Assembly: GCA_001880285.1 (NCBI GenBank)
Contig: CP016269.1
Coordinates: forward strand, 2,614,501-2,678,500
Direction: 5' to 3'
Source of the DNA: Flavobacteriaceae bacterium UJ101
Lineage (GTDB): Bacteria > Bacteroidota > Bacteroidia > Flavobacteriales > UJ101
DNA: 64,000 bases
Shown here: in pieces, positions 37,572 to 46,807 of the stretch
How positions within the stretch are numbered: position 1 is the stretch's first letter
Layout: each line of letters opens with the position of its first letter
Notes under the pieces: model-generated
Database searches by the model: none
Seen by the model: the letters and a program-made list of their open reading frames with translations, nothing else
What the model was told of the DNA's origin: nothing
Position numbers and translations under genes: made by a program

Positions 37572-38590
37572 AAAAGAAAATTTTAGTCACTGGAGGATTA
37601 GGCTATATAGGATCTCATACTGTTGTAGAACTTCAAAAAGAAGGTTTCGAGGTTTTAATTGTAGACGATTTATCAAACTCTGAACAAATCGTATTGGAAA
37701 GAATTACTTCCATAACAGGAGTGAAACCTGACTTTAAAGAATTTGATTTAAAGAGTCAAGAAAAAGTAAAATCACTTTTTGATGAATATGATATTGAAGG
37801 AATTATTCACTTTGCAGCATCAAAAGCAGTAGGAGAGAGTGTGGAAAAACCTTTAATGTACTATCAAAATAACTTAATTTCTTTGATGAATTTATTGGAA
37901 GAGTTTAAAAATAGAGGGAAAGATTGCTTTATATTTAGTTCTTCATGTACGGTTTATGGTCAAGCAGATGTTTTACCAATTACTGAAAGTGCTCCTTTTA
38001 AACCAGCTGAATCTCCTTATGGTAAAACGAAACAAATGTGTGAAGACATTTTGATGGATTATACAAAAGCTTACGAAAAAAATGTGATAGCATTACGTTA
38101 TTTTAATCCAATTGGAGCACATGAAACAGCAAAAATAGGAGAGTTGCCTATAGGTGTTCCTCAAAATTTAATCCCATATGTAACTCAAACAGCTATAGGA
38201 AAAAGAGAATGTTTGTCTGTTTTTGGTGATGATTATGAGACACGAGATGGAACAGCTGTTCGAGATTATATTTATGTTTCGGATTTAGCAAAAGCACATG
38301 TGAAATCTTTGAAGAGGTTGATCGCTTCTGAAAATCAAGAATCCTATGAAGTATTTAATTTAGGAACAGGAACAGGAAGTACTGTGTTAGAAGTAGTGCA
38401 TGCTTTTGAAGCAGCTTCAGAACAAAAACTGAATTATAAAATAGCACCACGTAGAGCTGGAGATATTGAAGCAGCTTACGCTGATACTAAAAAAGCAGAG
38501 GATGTTTTAGGATGGAGAGCAGATACTCCTTTAATTGATTCTTTAAGAACCGCTTGGGAGTGGGAAAAAAATCTGAATAAAAATATATAA
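37568..38590 (+). CDS. galE: UDP-glucose 4-epimerase
   Basis: Interconverts UDP-glucose and UDP-galactose, and in some homologues the N-acetyl forms. It is a short-chain dehydrogenase fold with the NAD motif TGGLGYIGSH at 8-17, catalytic SSSCTVYG (Ser) near 122-129 and YGKTK (Tyr-Lys) near 148-152. RYFNPIGAH follows. Length (340) is standard. Coupling by ATGA to the exosortase pair suggests the sugar it makes is used on exported, exosortase-processed proteins or surface glycans. That is inference. Confidence 0.94.
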   Translation: MKKKILVTGGLGYIGSHTVVELQKEGFEVLIVDDLSNSEQIVLERITSITGVKPDFKEFDLKSQEKVKSLFDEYDIEGIIHFAASKAVGESVEKPLMYYQNNLISLMNLLEEFKNRGKDCFIFSSSCTVYGQADVLPITESAPFKPAESPYGKTKQMCEDILMDYTKAYEKNVIALRYFNPIGAHETAKIGELPIGVPQNLIPYVTQTAIGKRECLSVFGDDYETRDGTAVRDYIYVSDLAKAHVKSLKRLIASENQESYEVFNLGTGTGSTVLEVVHAFEAASEQKLNYKIAPRRAGDIEAAYADTKKAEDVLGWRADTPLIDSLRTAWEWEKNLNKNI

Positions 38591-38630
38591 ATCCTAAAGT
38601 AATCGTATCTGAATTTTAATATCAATACAG

Positions 38631-38638
38631 TATATTTG
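38631..38638 (+). promoter_or_regulatory. Candidate -7 element of metG
   Basis: TATATTTG fits TAnnTTTG. It contains the in-frame TTG at 38636 that could be mistaken for a start codon, so it supports initiation at ATG 38660. Confidence 0.55.
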
Positions 38639-38659
38639 CCACTATTGAAAAATATAAGA

Positions 38660-40708
38660 ATGAATCAATCAAAACGCTATACCGTTACCGCAGCATTACC
38701 TTATACTAATGGACCAGTTCATATTGGCCATTTAGCAGGAGTTTATATCCCTGCTGATATATACGCACGTTATTTACGTTTGAAAGGACATGATGTTGCT
38801 TTTATGTGTGGATCTGATGAACATGGAGTTCCTATTACACTAAAGGCAAAAAATGAAGGTGTAACACCTCAAGAAATTGTAGATAAGTACCATGAAATTA
38901 TAAAAAAATCATTTGCTGATTTTGGTATTTCATTTGATAATTATTCACGTACTTCTGCATCCATTCATCATGAAACAGCTGCTGATTTTTTCAAAGATTT
39001 ATATGATCAAGATGTTTTTGAAGAGCAAGTTTCGGAACAATTTTATGATGAAGCAGAAGAACAGTTTTTAGCAGATCGCTATTTAACAGGAAATTGCCCA
39101 AATTGTGGAAATGAAGATATATATAGAGATCAATGTGAGAATTGTGGGATTACGATTCAAAGTCCTAAAGACCTATTGAATGTCCGCTCTACGATAACAG
39201 GAAATATTCCGGTTTTAAAAGAAACGAAGCATTGGTATTTACCATTTGATGAAACGTTTTTATCAAATTGGATTTTGAAAGATCATCAAAATGATTGGAA
39301 ATCGAATGTATTAGGACAAGTAAAGTCATGGATTGACGCTGGACTACGCCCAAGAGCTGTAACGCGTGATTTGGATTGGGGGATTAAAGTACCTGTTGAA
39401 GGAGCAGAAGGGAAAGTATTATATGTTTGGTTTGATGCACCTATTGGTTATATTTCGGCAACAAAAGAGTGGGCTGAAAGAGAAGGGAAAGATTGGAAAC
39501 CCTATTGGCAGAATAATGAATCTGAATTGGTTCATTTCATAGGAAAAGATAATATTGTATTTCATTGTTTGATTTTTCCCCAAATGTTGAAATATCATAG
39601 TGAAAACTATCATTTACCAACAAATGTACCTGCTAATGAATTTTTAAATTTAGAGAATGATAAAATTTCAACTTCTAAGAATTGGGCAGTTTGGTTACAC
39701 GAATACTTAGAAGAATTTAAGGGACAACAAGATGTTTTACGATATACGTTGACCACCAATATGCCCGAAACAAAAGATAATAACTTTACTTGGAAAGATT
39801 TTCAAACGAAGAATAATTCAGAGTTAGTAAATACTTTAGGGAATTTTATCAATCGTATTTTAGTTTTAACTAATAAATATTACGATGGAATTGTTCCTAG
39901 TCCTGATGATTTTTCTGATTATGATAAGGAGGTTTTGAATGCTATTAAAGAATATCCTCAAAAAATTGGAAAAAATATTGAAACCTATCATTTTAGAGAT
40001 GCTTTGTCTGATTTTATGAAATTAGCCCATTTAGGGAATAAATATTTAGCAGATGAAGAGCCTTGGAAAGTAATTAAAATAGATGAAAATCGTACAAAAA
40101 CAATTATGTATGTAGGTTTACAAGTGGCTACTGCATTGGCTCAATTAGCAGAACCATTTTTACCATATACTGCTGTGAAATTACAATCATTTTTAAATAT
40201 ACAATCTATTTCTTGGGATGAAATAGAAAGTGTGGAACTATTACCTACTGGGCATACCATTAATAAACCAGAATTGTTGTTTAGTAGAATAGATGACGAT
40301 GTGATTGATGCTCAGATTCAAAAATTAGAAGATAGTAAGACTGAAAATAAAATGACAAACCCGAATGCAAAACCTCAAAAAGAGGAATGTACTTTTGATG
40401 ATTTTCAAAAAATCGATTTACGTGTAGGAACTATTCTAGAAGCTAAAAAAGTAAAAAAAGCAGATCGTTTGTTAGAATTTCAAGTAGATACGGGAATAGA
40501 CGTTCGTACGATTGTTTCAGGTGTAGCTGAAAGCTTTTCTCCTGATGATTTAATAGGGAAACAAGTAATGGTTTTGGTTAATTTAGCTCCACGTAAAATA
40601 AAAGGAATTGTAAGCCAAGGTATGTTATTGTTAACCGATAAAGAAGATGGTAAACTATCTTTTGTAACACCAGATGATACTATAAAAAATGGTGAGATTA
40701 TAGGATGA
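38660..40708 (+). CDS. metG: Methionyl-tRNA synthetase
   Basis: A class I aminoacyl-tRNA synthetase of 682 residues. It shows the HIGH motif in VHIGHLAG near 20, the zinc knuckle (CPNCG and CENCG, about 146-165), the KMSKS-type loop KISTSKN near 335 and an alpha-helical anticodon domain. After a linker near 560 comes a C-terminal EMAP-II/Trbp111-like tRNA-binding domain ([24 protein letters not shown]). I chose ATG 38660, which puts the conserved [13 protein letters not shown] next to the N-terminus. The upstream TTG lies inside the promoter element. Confidence 0.97.
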   Translation: MNQSKRYTVTAALPYTNGPVHIGHLAGVYIPADIYARYLRLKGHDVAFMCGSDEHGVPITLKAKNEGVTPQEIVDKYHEIIKKSFADFGISFDNYSRTSASIHHETAADFFKDLYDQDVFEEQVSEQFYDEAEEQFLADRYLTGNCPNCGNEDIYRDQCENCGITIQSPKDLLNVRSTITGNIPVLKETKHWYLPFDETFLSNWILKDHQNDWKSNVLGQVKSWIDAGLRPRAVTRDLDWGIKVPVEGAEGKVLYVWFDAPIGYISATKEWAEREGKDWKPYWQNNESELVHFIGKDNIVFHCLIFPQMLKYHSENYHLPTNVPANEFLNLENDKISTSKNWAVWLHEYLEEFKGQQDVLRYTLTTNMPETKDNNFTWKDFQTKNNSELVNTLGNFINRILVLTNKYYDGIVPSPDDFSDYDKEVLNAIKEYPQKIGKNIETYHFRDALSDFMKLAHLGNKYLADEEPWKVIKIDENRTKTIMYVGLQVATALAQLAEPFLPYTAVKLQSFLNIQSISWDEIESVELLPTGHTINKPELLFSRIDDDVIDAQIQKLEDSKTENKMTNPNAKPQKEECTFDDFQKIDLRVGTILEAKKVKKADRLLEFQVDTGIDVRTIVSGVAESFSPDDLIGKQVMVLVNLAPRKIKGIVSQGMLLLTDKEDGKLSFVTPDDTIKNGEIIG

Positions 40709-40738
40709 TTTAAGAATATATTATACTATATAGAGAAC

Positions 40739-40764
40739 GACTGCTTTTTAAGCAGTCTTTTTTT
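40739..40764. terminator. Terminator between metG and msrB
   Basis: An 8-bp stem (GACTGCTT / AAGCAGTC) with a 3-base loop and a long T run. It touches the end of the convergent msrB gene. Confidence 0.85.
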
Positions 40765-41254
40765 ATTTTTTAGAGGAATCTTTATCTTCAAATTCAAGTG
40801 AAACAGAGTTTACACAAAAACGTTTTCCTGTTTGAGTTGGTCCATCATCAAAAACGTGACCTAAGTGACTACCACAATTAGTGCATAAAATCTCTGTTCG
40901 AACCATTCCATGGGAAAGATCTTCTTTATAAGTTACACTTCCTTCAATTTCTTGATCGAAACTAGGCCATCCACAATGCGCATCAAATTTAGTTTCAGAT
41001 TTAAATAAAGGAGCCCCACATGCATTACAGTGATAGGTTCCTTCTTCAAAATGTAAATTGTATTTACCTGTTCCAGGGCGTTCCGTTCCTTTTCCTCGTA
41101 GAACATAATACTCCTCAGGTGAAAGTTCTTTTTTCCATTCCTGTTCTGTTTTTTGGATGTTGTATTCTTTTTCCACTACGCTTTCCTTTTGTTTTGCTGT
41201 TTGAGCACACGACTGCAAACTAAAAGAAACTAAAATAACGATAATAATTCTCAT
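40763..41254 (-). CDS. msrB: Peptide-methionine (R)-S-oxide reductase, probable lipoprotein
   Basis: Repairs oxidised methionine in proteins. The zinc-binding pairs CNAC and CTNC flank the domain, with WPSFD between them, and the catalytic Cys is in RFCVNS near 148. A hydrophobic N-terminus ending in the lipobox SLQSC (Cys16), then Ala-Gln, predicts a lipid-anchored periplasmic form, so it would protect envelope proteins. Length is 163. It is monocistronic and convergent with metG. Confidence 0.93.
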   Translation of the reverse strand: MRIIIVILVSFSLQSCAQTAKQKESVVEKEYNIQKTEQEWKKELSPEEYYVLRGKGTERPGTGKYNLHFEEGTYHCNACGAPLFKSETKFDAHCGWPSFDQEIEGSVTYKEDLSHGMVRTEILCTNCGSHLGHVFDDGPTQTGKRFCVNSVSLEFEDKDSSKK

Positions 41255-41294
41255 TCTTTTATTTTTTTAGACGGATGAGATACTTTAAAATTAC

Positions 41295-41326
41295 AAAATG
41301 CATCTAAAAAATTTAAGATGCATTTT
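41295..41326 (-). terminator. Terminator of the pRiA4b ORF-3-like gene
   Basis: An 11-bp stem (AAAATGCATCT / AGATGCATTTT) with a 10-base T/A loop, 9 bases past the stop on the minus strand. The T tract is short. Confidence 0.6.
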
Positions 41327-41334
41327 ACAATGAT

Positions 41335-41841
41335 TTATAAATTAAAATCATCAATATTTTCAAAAGAGGAAAAATCATCATCAAGTTCATCATCCAAATC
41401 AAAGTTATCTTCAATGGAAGTAGAAGTAAAATTCTTCTCAGGAGCTTTAGTGAGCATTTGTCCTACAGAAGTAATGACTTTCGGATAATTTTTAGAAAGA
41501 TTATGATCGTTGCGAATTTCTATTAATTCTACAAAAAAGGTCCAATAGTTTAATAAATCATATACATAGATGAATTTGTCACCAATATCATCTGCCAATT
41601 CTTCTATTGAAGTTTTATTCATGATATAAGAATTAGGAACCCCCATATCCATTTGGGAAATTTCATCTCCTTGTTCCCAATCATTGTCACTTATAAAGAA
41701 AGAGGCCATCTCTTGACCATTAAACCCAAAAGCTTTATAGATCCCTTCATGAAAAGCTTCAAAACTTTGAGAATCTAAAACTTCGATATCTCTGAAAATG
41801 TCTTCTTTAGAATCGAGAATAACTCTAAATTTAAATATCAT
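41335..41841 (-). CDS. pRiA4b ORF-3-like (IS1096 passenger TnpR-type) protein
   Basis: A 168-residue protein of unknown function. The N-terminus (FKFRVILDSKEDIFRDIEV, then FEAFHEGIYKAFGF) and the FFISDNDWE segment fit the plasmid pRiA4b ORF-3 family. The tail is very acidic, with runs of Asp and Glu. Despite the family name there is no transposase, terminal repeat or other sign of mobility here. In Flavobacteriia this protein is commonly an ordinary chromosomal gene. Confidence 0.75.
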   Translation of the reverse strand: MIFKFRVILDSKEDIFRDIEVLDSQSFEAFHEGIYKAFGFNGQEMASFFISDNDWEQGDEISQMDMGVPNSYIMNKTSIEELADDIGDKFIYVYDLLNYWTFFVELIEIRNDHNLSKNYPKVITSVGQMLTKAPEKNFTSTSIEDNFDLDDELDDDFSSFENIDDFNL

Positions 41842-41900
41842 TATAATTTCTTTTATTTAAATCGTAAATGTAATTAAAGATTCTCAAAGTTTTGAAAAAA

Positions 41901-44312
41901 TTAAAGACTAAGTGGAATATTTAATTTAACCACAAAATTTCGTCCCATATTGAATACTCCCGTTTTACCATTTGCTGGGTTTTCATCTAGATATTTTAGA
42001 CGACTTAAGTGACTTTGGTAAGTCTCATCAAATAAGTTTTCACCTGCTAAAGTTAAATGAAACAATTCTTTTCCTTTTTTATTTTGAAAAACAGTTGAAA
42101 ATCCTGCATGAACCAATGTATAAGCATCTGTTGGTGTTTCGGTGTCGTATAACGTATAAGCATGATCTTGTTCCATATAATGACGGACCCCTGTATTAAA
42201 TGACCATTTTTTAACGAATTTATTTGGGTGAAAAACCAATTCAATTTCTGATAATAATTTATTTGCTGGAATATTAGGAACATACTTAGAAGCTTCACTT
42301 TCATAGTCTTTAAATTGAGCATTAACCATGGCAAAACTATTTTTCCAGTGGAACCATTTTATTACTCTTGGATGAATATTCAATAAGAATTCTCCTCCAA
42401 AGAATTCAGCATCTTGTTGTTGGTATTCAAAAGCTTCAAACCCATCAACTAAGATTGGATTATTCTGCTCATCAGTCATTTTTTCTAGATAAATAAAATC
42501 TTGATAATCAGTATAGAATAGACTTGTTTCTATGCTGAAATTACGATTGGTAAAAATAATACTCCCATCTACTTGTAAGGCATTCTCTATGTCTAAATTA
42601 GGGTTTCCTCTTTCATAACGAAGACTTCCATGGTGCACACCATTAGCTGTTAATTCTAAAGCAGTAGGTGCACGAAAACTTTTACCTAAAGTAGCTTTTA
42701 ATGTTAGATTTTTATTGAGATTATGGCTAATACCTAATGATCCACTAAAATTATTAAAAGATGTTTTTAAAGCTTCAAATCCAGGTTCAAAAACTTCGTC
42801 TTCATGTTCATCTTCATCATCATGATGGTGATGATCTTCTTCAACTTCTAATGCTTTACTATTAATTCTTCTATAATCCCATCGAATTCCAGCATTAATC
42901 AAAGTCTTTTTCCATTTTTTTTCAGCATAAGCAAAAGCCCCGAAATCATATAAGTTATAATTTGAAATGAGGTGCTCTTCTCCTAAAGATTTATTTTCTT
43001 GGAACATTCCATTAATTCCCCATGTTGTTTTAAAATGATTTTTTTCGTTGATAAACCATTTCATATCATAATTATAAGTATGTAAACGCATGTTTAATGC
43101 AGGTTCATTAGGATCTTCTTCAGCATCATGTAATTCAAATTCTTTACGATCATTTTGTTGATAACCAAAATTAAATGCCAATTTAGAGGTAGGTAGAAAG
43201 ATATTTTGTTTTAATTGTGCTTTAAAGTGATTTAATCGTTGGTATGGGAAATGGATAGTATAGTCATCTAAATTGGTTGCGGGAACTTCTACTAATTCAT
43301 CTCCTTGAATAACATGTTGTAAAAACTGTCCATTTTCATCTCGTTCTCCTTCTATAATACCTAAATTTTGATGAAAATTACTTACAAAGAAGTGGGTGTT
43401 ACCCCAATTATAATTTTTTCCAATACTTCCGTTAAAGTTTAAATTTCGAAAACCTGAATTAAAAACACGTCCATCATAATCATTTTCGTAATTAGCTGCT
43501 TCAACTCCTGATATAGTCCAATCCCAGAATATATTGTTTAGCATTCCTGCATTATCTAATGAAAATTGACGTTGTTTATTATTTGTAAAGTAAGCTGTAT
43601 TTAAATTCCACTTAACTTCTCCTTCATGCAAGTGTTTTTCAGTATTAAAATTAATAACACCTCCTAAGGCATCAGAACCGTACATAAGACTAGCAGGCCC
43701 TTTAATAATTTGAACTTTTTCAATAGATTGCCCATCTATTTGTACTCCATGTTCTGCTCCCCATTGTTGTTCTTCTTGACGAATTCCATTTTGTGAAATT
43801 AAGATACGATTACTTCCTAATCCTCTAATAATAGGTTTTGAAATACTTGTTCCTGTACTAAAGTTTTCAATACCAGGTGTTTGTGTTAATGTCTCAATAA
43901 TATTAGGTTGAGCACTTTCTAATAATTGTTCTTTTGATACAGTAGCTCCTGAAAGGGGACTTAGTTTTTTCTTAGAACTAGAAATCCCTGTAAAAATAAC
44001 TTCATCGATATGATGTTCATCATCATCTTTTAGGGTAATAGTCCATTCTTTTTTACTACCATTTAATTCTATCACTTGGGTAGAATATCCTTCTTTAGAG
44101 ATAGTAAACCAGTGATTTCCTGAAGGAATTGAAATAGTAAAGTGACCGTTTTCAGTAGTTTCAGTTCCTTTATGTAATTCATCAGAATAAAGATGAACTT
44201 CAGGTAAAGTAGAGCCATTTTCATTTTTAATGACTCCTGTTATGGTTTGTGTATTTTGTGCAAAAATAAATTGAATGCTAAAAAATAGCATAATATTAAA
44301 TAATAATTTCAT
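41901..44312 (-). CDS. TonB-dependent receptor with a His-rich external loop (likely metal uptake)
   Basis: An 803-residue outer-membrane receptor. A signal peptide (about 1-18) and a carboxypeptidase-regulatory-like domain (about 19-95, NENGSTLPEVHLYSDE) come first. The plug domain (about 110-225) has RGLGSNRILISQNGIRQEEQ and SLMYGSDALGGVINF, and the 22-strand barrel ends in Leu/Ser after NFVVKLNIPL. An external segment near residues 490-510 contains five consecutive His followed by Asp/Glu/His repeats, a pattern seen in zinc and copper receptors. The upstream gene also encodes a His/Cys-rich protein. The exact substrate is inferred, not shown. Confidence 0.88.
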   Translation of the reverse strand: MKLLFNIMLFFSIQFIFAQNTQTITGVIKNENGSTLPEVHLYSDELHKGTETTENGHFTISIPSGNHWFTISKEGYSTQVIELNGSKKEWTITLKDDDEHHIDEVIFTGISSSKKKLSPLSGATVSKEQLLESAQPNIIETLTQTPGIENFSTGTSISKPIIRGLGSNRILISQNGIRQEEQQWGAEHGVQIDGQSIEKVQIIKGPASLMYGSDALGGVINFNTEKHLHEGEVKWNLNTAYFTNNKQRQFSLDNAGMLNNIFWDWTISGVEAANYENDYDGRVFNSGFRNLNFNGSIGKNYNWGNTHFFVSNFHQNLGIIEGERDENGQFLQHVIQGDELVEVPATNLDDYTIHFPYQRLNHFKAQLKQNIFLPTSKLAFNFGYQQNDRKEFELHDAEEDPNEPALNMRLHTYNYDMKWFINEKNHFKTTWGINGMFQENKSLGEEHLISNYNLYDFGAFAYAEKKWKKTLINAGIRWDYRRINSKALEVEEDHHHHDDEDEHEDEVFEPGFEALKTSFNNFSGSLGISHNLNKNLTLKATLGKSFRAPTALELTANGVHHGSLRYERGNPNLDIENALQVDGSIIFTNRNFSIETSLFYTDYQDFIYLEKMTDEQNNPILVDGFEAFEYQQQDAEFFGGEFLLNIHPRVIKWFHWKNSFAMVNAQFKDYESEASKYVPNIPANKLLSEIELVFHPNKFVKKWSFNTGVRHYMEQDHAYTLYDTETPTDAYTLVHAGFSTVFQNKKGKELFHLTLAGENLFDETYQSHLSRLKYLDENPANGKTGVFNMGRNFVVKLNIPLSL

Positions 44313-44382
44313 ATTATAATATATTGATATATAGTATATGAATCGTTTGATTCTTTACTAAAATGAATTAAAAATAGGTTAT

Positions 44383-44396
44383 GTTGAATCTTCAAC
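44383..44396 (-). promoter_or_regulatory. Inverted repeat upstream of the TonB receptor
   Basis: GTTGAA and TTCAAC separated by two bases, about 70 bases before the receptor start and overlapping a TTG that could be its -33 element. A regulator site is possible but unproven. Confidence 0.4.
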
Positions 44397-44415
44397 AATT
44401 TATAAAAATAACTAG

Positions 44416-44442
44416 ATATCATTCTATGTTATAGAATGATAT
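44416..44442 (-). other. Long perfect inverted repeat between His-rich protein and TonB receptor
   Basis: Two 12-base arms (left arm ATATCATTCTAT) around GTT. No uninterrupted T run follows, so an operator is as likely as a terminator for the gene upstream. Confidence 0.6.
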
Positions 44443-44463
44443 AAAATTCTTTACTGTAAATAT

Positions 44464-44766
44464 TTAAATATGGAAATAGGGAGGACCTCTTAAAAAATAA
44501 GATTCTTTTTGTTTTGAAGTATAAAGATTTTCTTGAATAATAGCTATTTCCTCATGAAAAATAGCAGGTTCAATAATTTTAAATTCTAAAATAGGATCAT
44601 TTTCTATAAAATGATGATGTGAATGAAAAACACATAAATGGCATTTTTGTTGGGTAGTATCATCATGTTGATGTTCTATTTGATGAAAAGAAACCATAAT
44701 AATTTGCATCCATAAGAGCAAAGCTCCAAGAATACTTAAATATTTATGTAGATTCTTTTTATTCAT
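44464..44766 (-). CDS. Small His/Cys-rich membrane-anchored protein
   Basis: A 100-residue protein of unknown family. After a basic N-terminus comes one hydrophobic segment (about 10-28, signal or anchor). A cluster with HQIEHQHDD, CHLC and FHSHHH follows, a likely metal-binding patch. It ends in RGPPYFHI. I use ATG 44766, which overlaps the cca stop by eight bases; a TTG two codons upstream is less likely. It lies just before the His-rich TonB receptor, so a joint role in metal sensing or uptake is plausible but inferred. Similar short proteins precede metal receptors in other Bacteroidetes. Confidence 0.7.
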   Translation of the reverse strand: MNKKNLHKYLSILGALLLWMQIIMVSFHQIEHQHDDTTQQKCHLCVFHSHHHFIENDPILEFKIIEPAIFHEEIAIIQENLYTSKQKESYFLRGPPYFHI

Positions 44767-46180
44767 ATACAATTTCCAAACCTAGTTGTTTCCCTTTTTG
44801 TATCATGTAAGCTTTTGCAGCTTCATATTCATTGGGAATTGTTCCCGCTAAGATAGCATCTTTTATCGAATTTTTAATCATTCCTATTTCTTTTCCAGGT
44901 TGAATATTGAAAGTTTTTATAATTTCTTGCCCTGTAATAGGAGGTTGAAAATTACGAATTCGGTCTCGTTCTTCAACTTGTTTTATTTTTTCTTGAACTC
45001 GTTTGAAATTATTTTGATAACGACGTTGTTTTTTAGGGTTTTTAGTTGTGATATCTGCATTACATAGTGTAAAAAGATCTTCTATATCATCTCCTGCATC
45101 AAATAACAAACGACGAACAGCAGAGTCGGTTACTTCATCTTCAATTAGAGAAATAGGGCGAGAGCTCATCATTACAATTTTTCGAACGTATTTTAAATCG
45201 TTTCCTAAAGGTAATTTTAAACGTTTGAATATTTTAGGAATCATTTTATTTCCAACGAATTCATGACCATGAAAAGTCCAACCAATTTTTTTATCATAAC
45301 GTTTTGTAGGAGCTTTTCCTACATCATGAAGAAGAGCAGACCATCGTAACCAAAGATTTTGGGTATGAGGAGCAATATTATCGACAACTTCTAATGTATG
45401 CCAAAAGTTATCTTTATGAGTTTTACCTTCAATTTCATCAATACCTTGTAAAGCTGTAATTTCAGGTAAAATGTAATCTAATAAACCAGATTCAAATAAT
45501 AGAGCTAATCCTACAGAAGGTTTTTCCGTAAGCATAATTTTATTGAATTCATCCATAATTCGCTCTACAGAAATAATTTTGATACGTTCTTGGTTACGTT
45601 TTATAGCCTCAAATGAATCTTTTTCTATATTAAAATTCAATTGAGTTGCAAAGCGAATAGCACGCATCATTCGTAGAGGATCATCAGAATAGGTAATGGT
45701 AGGATCTAAAGGTGTTTTTATTAATTTTTCTTCAAGATGCTTTACACCTCCAAAGGGGTCTATTAATGTTCCAAAATTAGATTCATTTAAAGATATTGCC
45801 ATGGCATTAATAGTAAAGTCTCGGCGGTTTTGATCATCTTCTAGGGTTCCATCTTCTACAATTGGGTTTCGAGAATCACTACGATAGGATTCTTTTCGTG
45901 CACCAACAAATTCAATATCCATTCCTTGAAAACGAAGCATAGCTGTTCCAAATCGTTTGAAAACTTTAACTTCAGGTTGAGTAGGAAGCAAATGAGCAAC
46001 TTTTAAAGCCAATTCAATTCCACTGTCTTTGGCTACAATATCAATATCTTTTTTAGATTCTCTTTCGAGTAAAAAATCACGTACAAATCCTCCAATAACA
46101 AAGCTTTCAGTAGCAATTTCTGAAGAAGCTTGTTTAATATATTCAAAAATAGGATGTTGTATGGCATGTTTTAAATTCAT
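44759..46180 (-). CDS. cca: CCA tRNA nucleotidyltransferase with HD domain
   Basis: Adds or repairs the 3' CCA end of tRNA. The polymerase head shows GGFVRDFLL near 30-38 and the catalytic DIDIVA near 45. RRDFTINAMA and the DDPLRMMRAIRFA motif follow. A C-terminal HD domain has HTLEVVDN and LLHDVGKA near 280, implying phosphatase or phosphodiesterase activity as well. I use ATG 46180 (473 residues). A GTG four codons earlier abuts the preceding stop. The end overlaps the small His-rich gene. Confidence 0.94.
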   Translation of the reverse strand: MNLKHAIQHPIFEYIKQASSEIATESFVIGGFVRDFLLERESKKDIDIVAKDSGIELALKVAHLLPTQPEVKVFKRFGTAMLRFQGMDIEFVGARKESYRSDSRNPIVEDGTLEDDQNRRDFTINAMAISLNESNFGTLIDPFGGVKHLEEKLIKTPLDPTITYSDDPLRMMRAIRFATQLNFNIEKDSFEAIKRNQERIKIISVERIMDEFNKIMLTEKPSVGLALLFESGLLDYILPEITALQGIDEIEGKTHKDNFWHTLEVVDNIAPHTQNLWLRWSALLHDVGKAPTKRYDKKIGWTFHGHEFVGNKMIPKIFKRLKLPLGNDLKYVRKIVMMSSRPISLIEDEVTDSAVRRLLFDAGDDIEDLFTLCNADITTKNPKKQRRYQNNFKRVQEKIKQVEERDRIRNFQPPITGQEIIKTFNIQPGKEIGMIKNSIKDAILAGTIPNEYEAAKAYMIQKGKQLGLEIVYE

Positions 46181-46192
46181 AAAGAAAATCAC

Positions 46193-46756
46193 TTATTGAC
46201 GAAGCACTTTTACCTCTCCATTATTTCTTAATTTGATTACGGTAGAGCTTTTTTGTTGTGCTTTTTCGTTCTGGCGCAAATTTACAATGTAATCTACACC
46301 TTGCAAAATATCAGGTGATATTTCGTTAAAATTTTGAGGCGACTTTTCTCCTGAAATATTGGCAGAAGTTGAGACTAAAGGTGCTTTTAATTGTTGAATC
46401 AGTCGTTTACAAAAAGAATCTTGTGTTACGCGAACTCCTAAGGAATTGTCTTTTGCAATTAGATTAGAAGCTATATTTTGTGGATTATCTAAAACTAATG
46501 TCGTAGGTCTTTCTGATAAATCGATAATATCCCAAGCAGTATCAGGTACTTCTTTAATAATGTGTTCCAGTTGAACATCATTATGAACCAAAACCAGCAT
46601 ACTTTTAGATTCTTGACGACGTTTTAAATCGTAAATTTTTTGGACAGCTGATTCATTAGTGGCATCACATCCGATTCCCCAAATTGTATCAGTAGGGTAG
46701 AGTATGATACCTCCATTTTGCAATATTTTTAATGCATTTTGTATTTCTTGTTGCAT
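46193..46756 (-). CDS. tsaC: L-threonylcarbamoyladenylate synthase (Sua5/YciO/YrdC family)
   Basis: Makes threonylcarbamoyl-AMP from Thr, bicarbonate and ATP, the first step of tRNA t6A37. It shows YPTDTIWGIGCDA near 21-33, KRRQESKSMLVLV near 45, RPTTLVL and LVSTSANISGE near 130. Length is 187, the single-domain form without the Sua5 C-terminal extension. cca follows after 12 bases. Confidence 0.92.
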   Translation of the reverse strand: MQQEIQNALKILQNGGIILYPTDTIWGIGCDATNESAVQKIYDLKRRQESKSMLVLVHNDVQLEHIIKEVPDTAWDIIDLSERPTTLVLDNPQNIASNLIAKDNSLGVRVTQDSFCKRLIQQLKAPLVSTSANISGEKSPQNFNEISPDILQGVDYIVNLRQNEKAQQKSSTVIKLRNNGEVKVLRQ

Positions 46757-46807
46757 AATTTTGAATAAAAATCTTTCGAAATTACAATTTTAAATTAGAT
46801 TTAAAAA

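Noticed and set aside
38636-38659. Longer metG beginning at TTG 38636
   Set aside because: The TTG is part of the TATATTTG promoter element. ATG 38660 fits the normal N-terminus.
41335-41841. IS1096-passenger-type protein as sign of an insertion sequence
   Set aside because: No transposase, terminal inverted repeats or target duplication nearby. The family is commonly chromosomal in this group.
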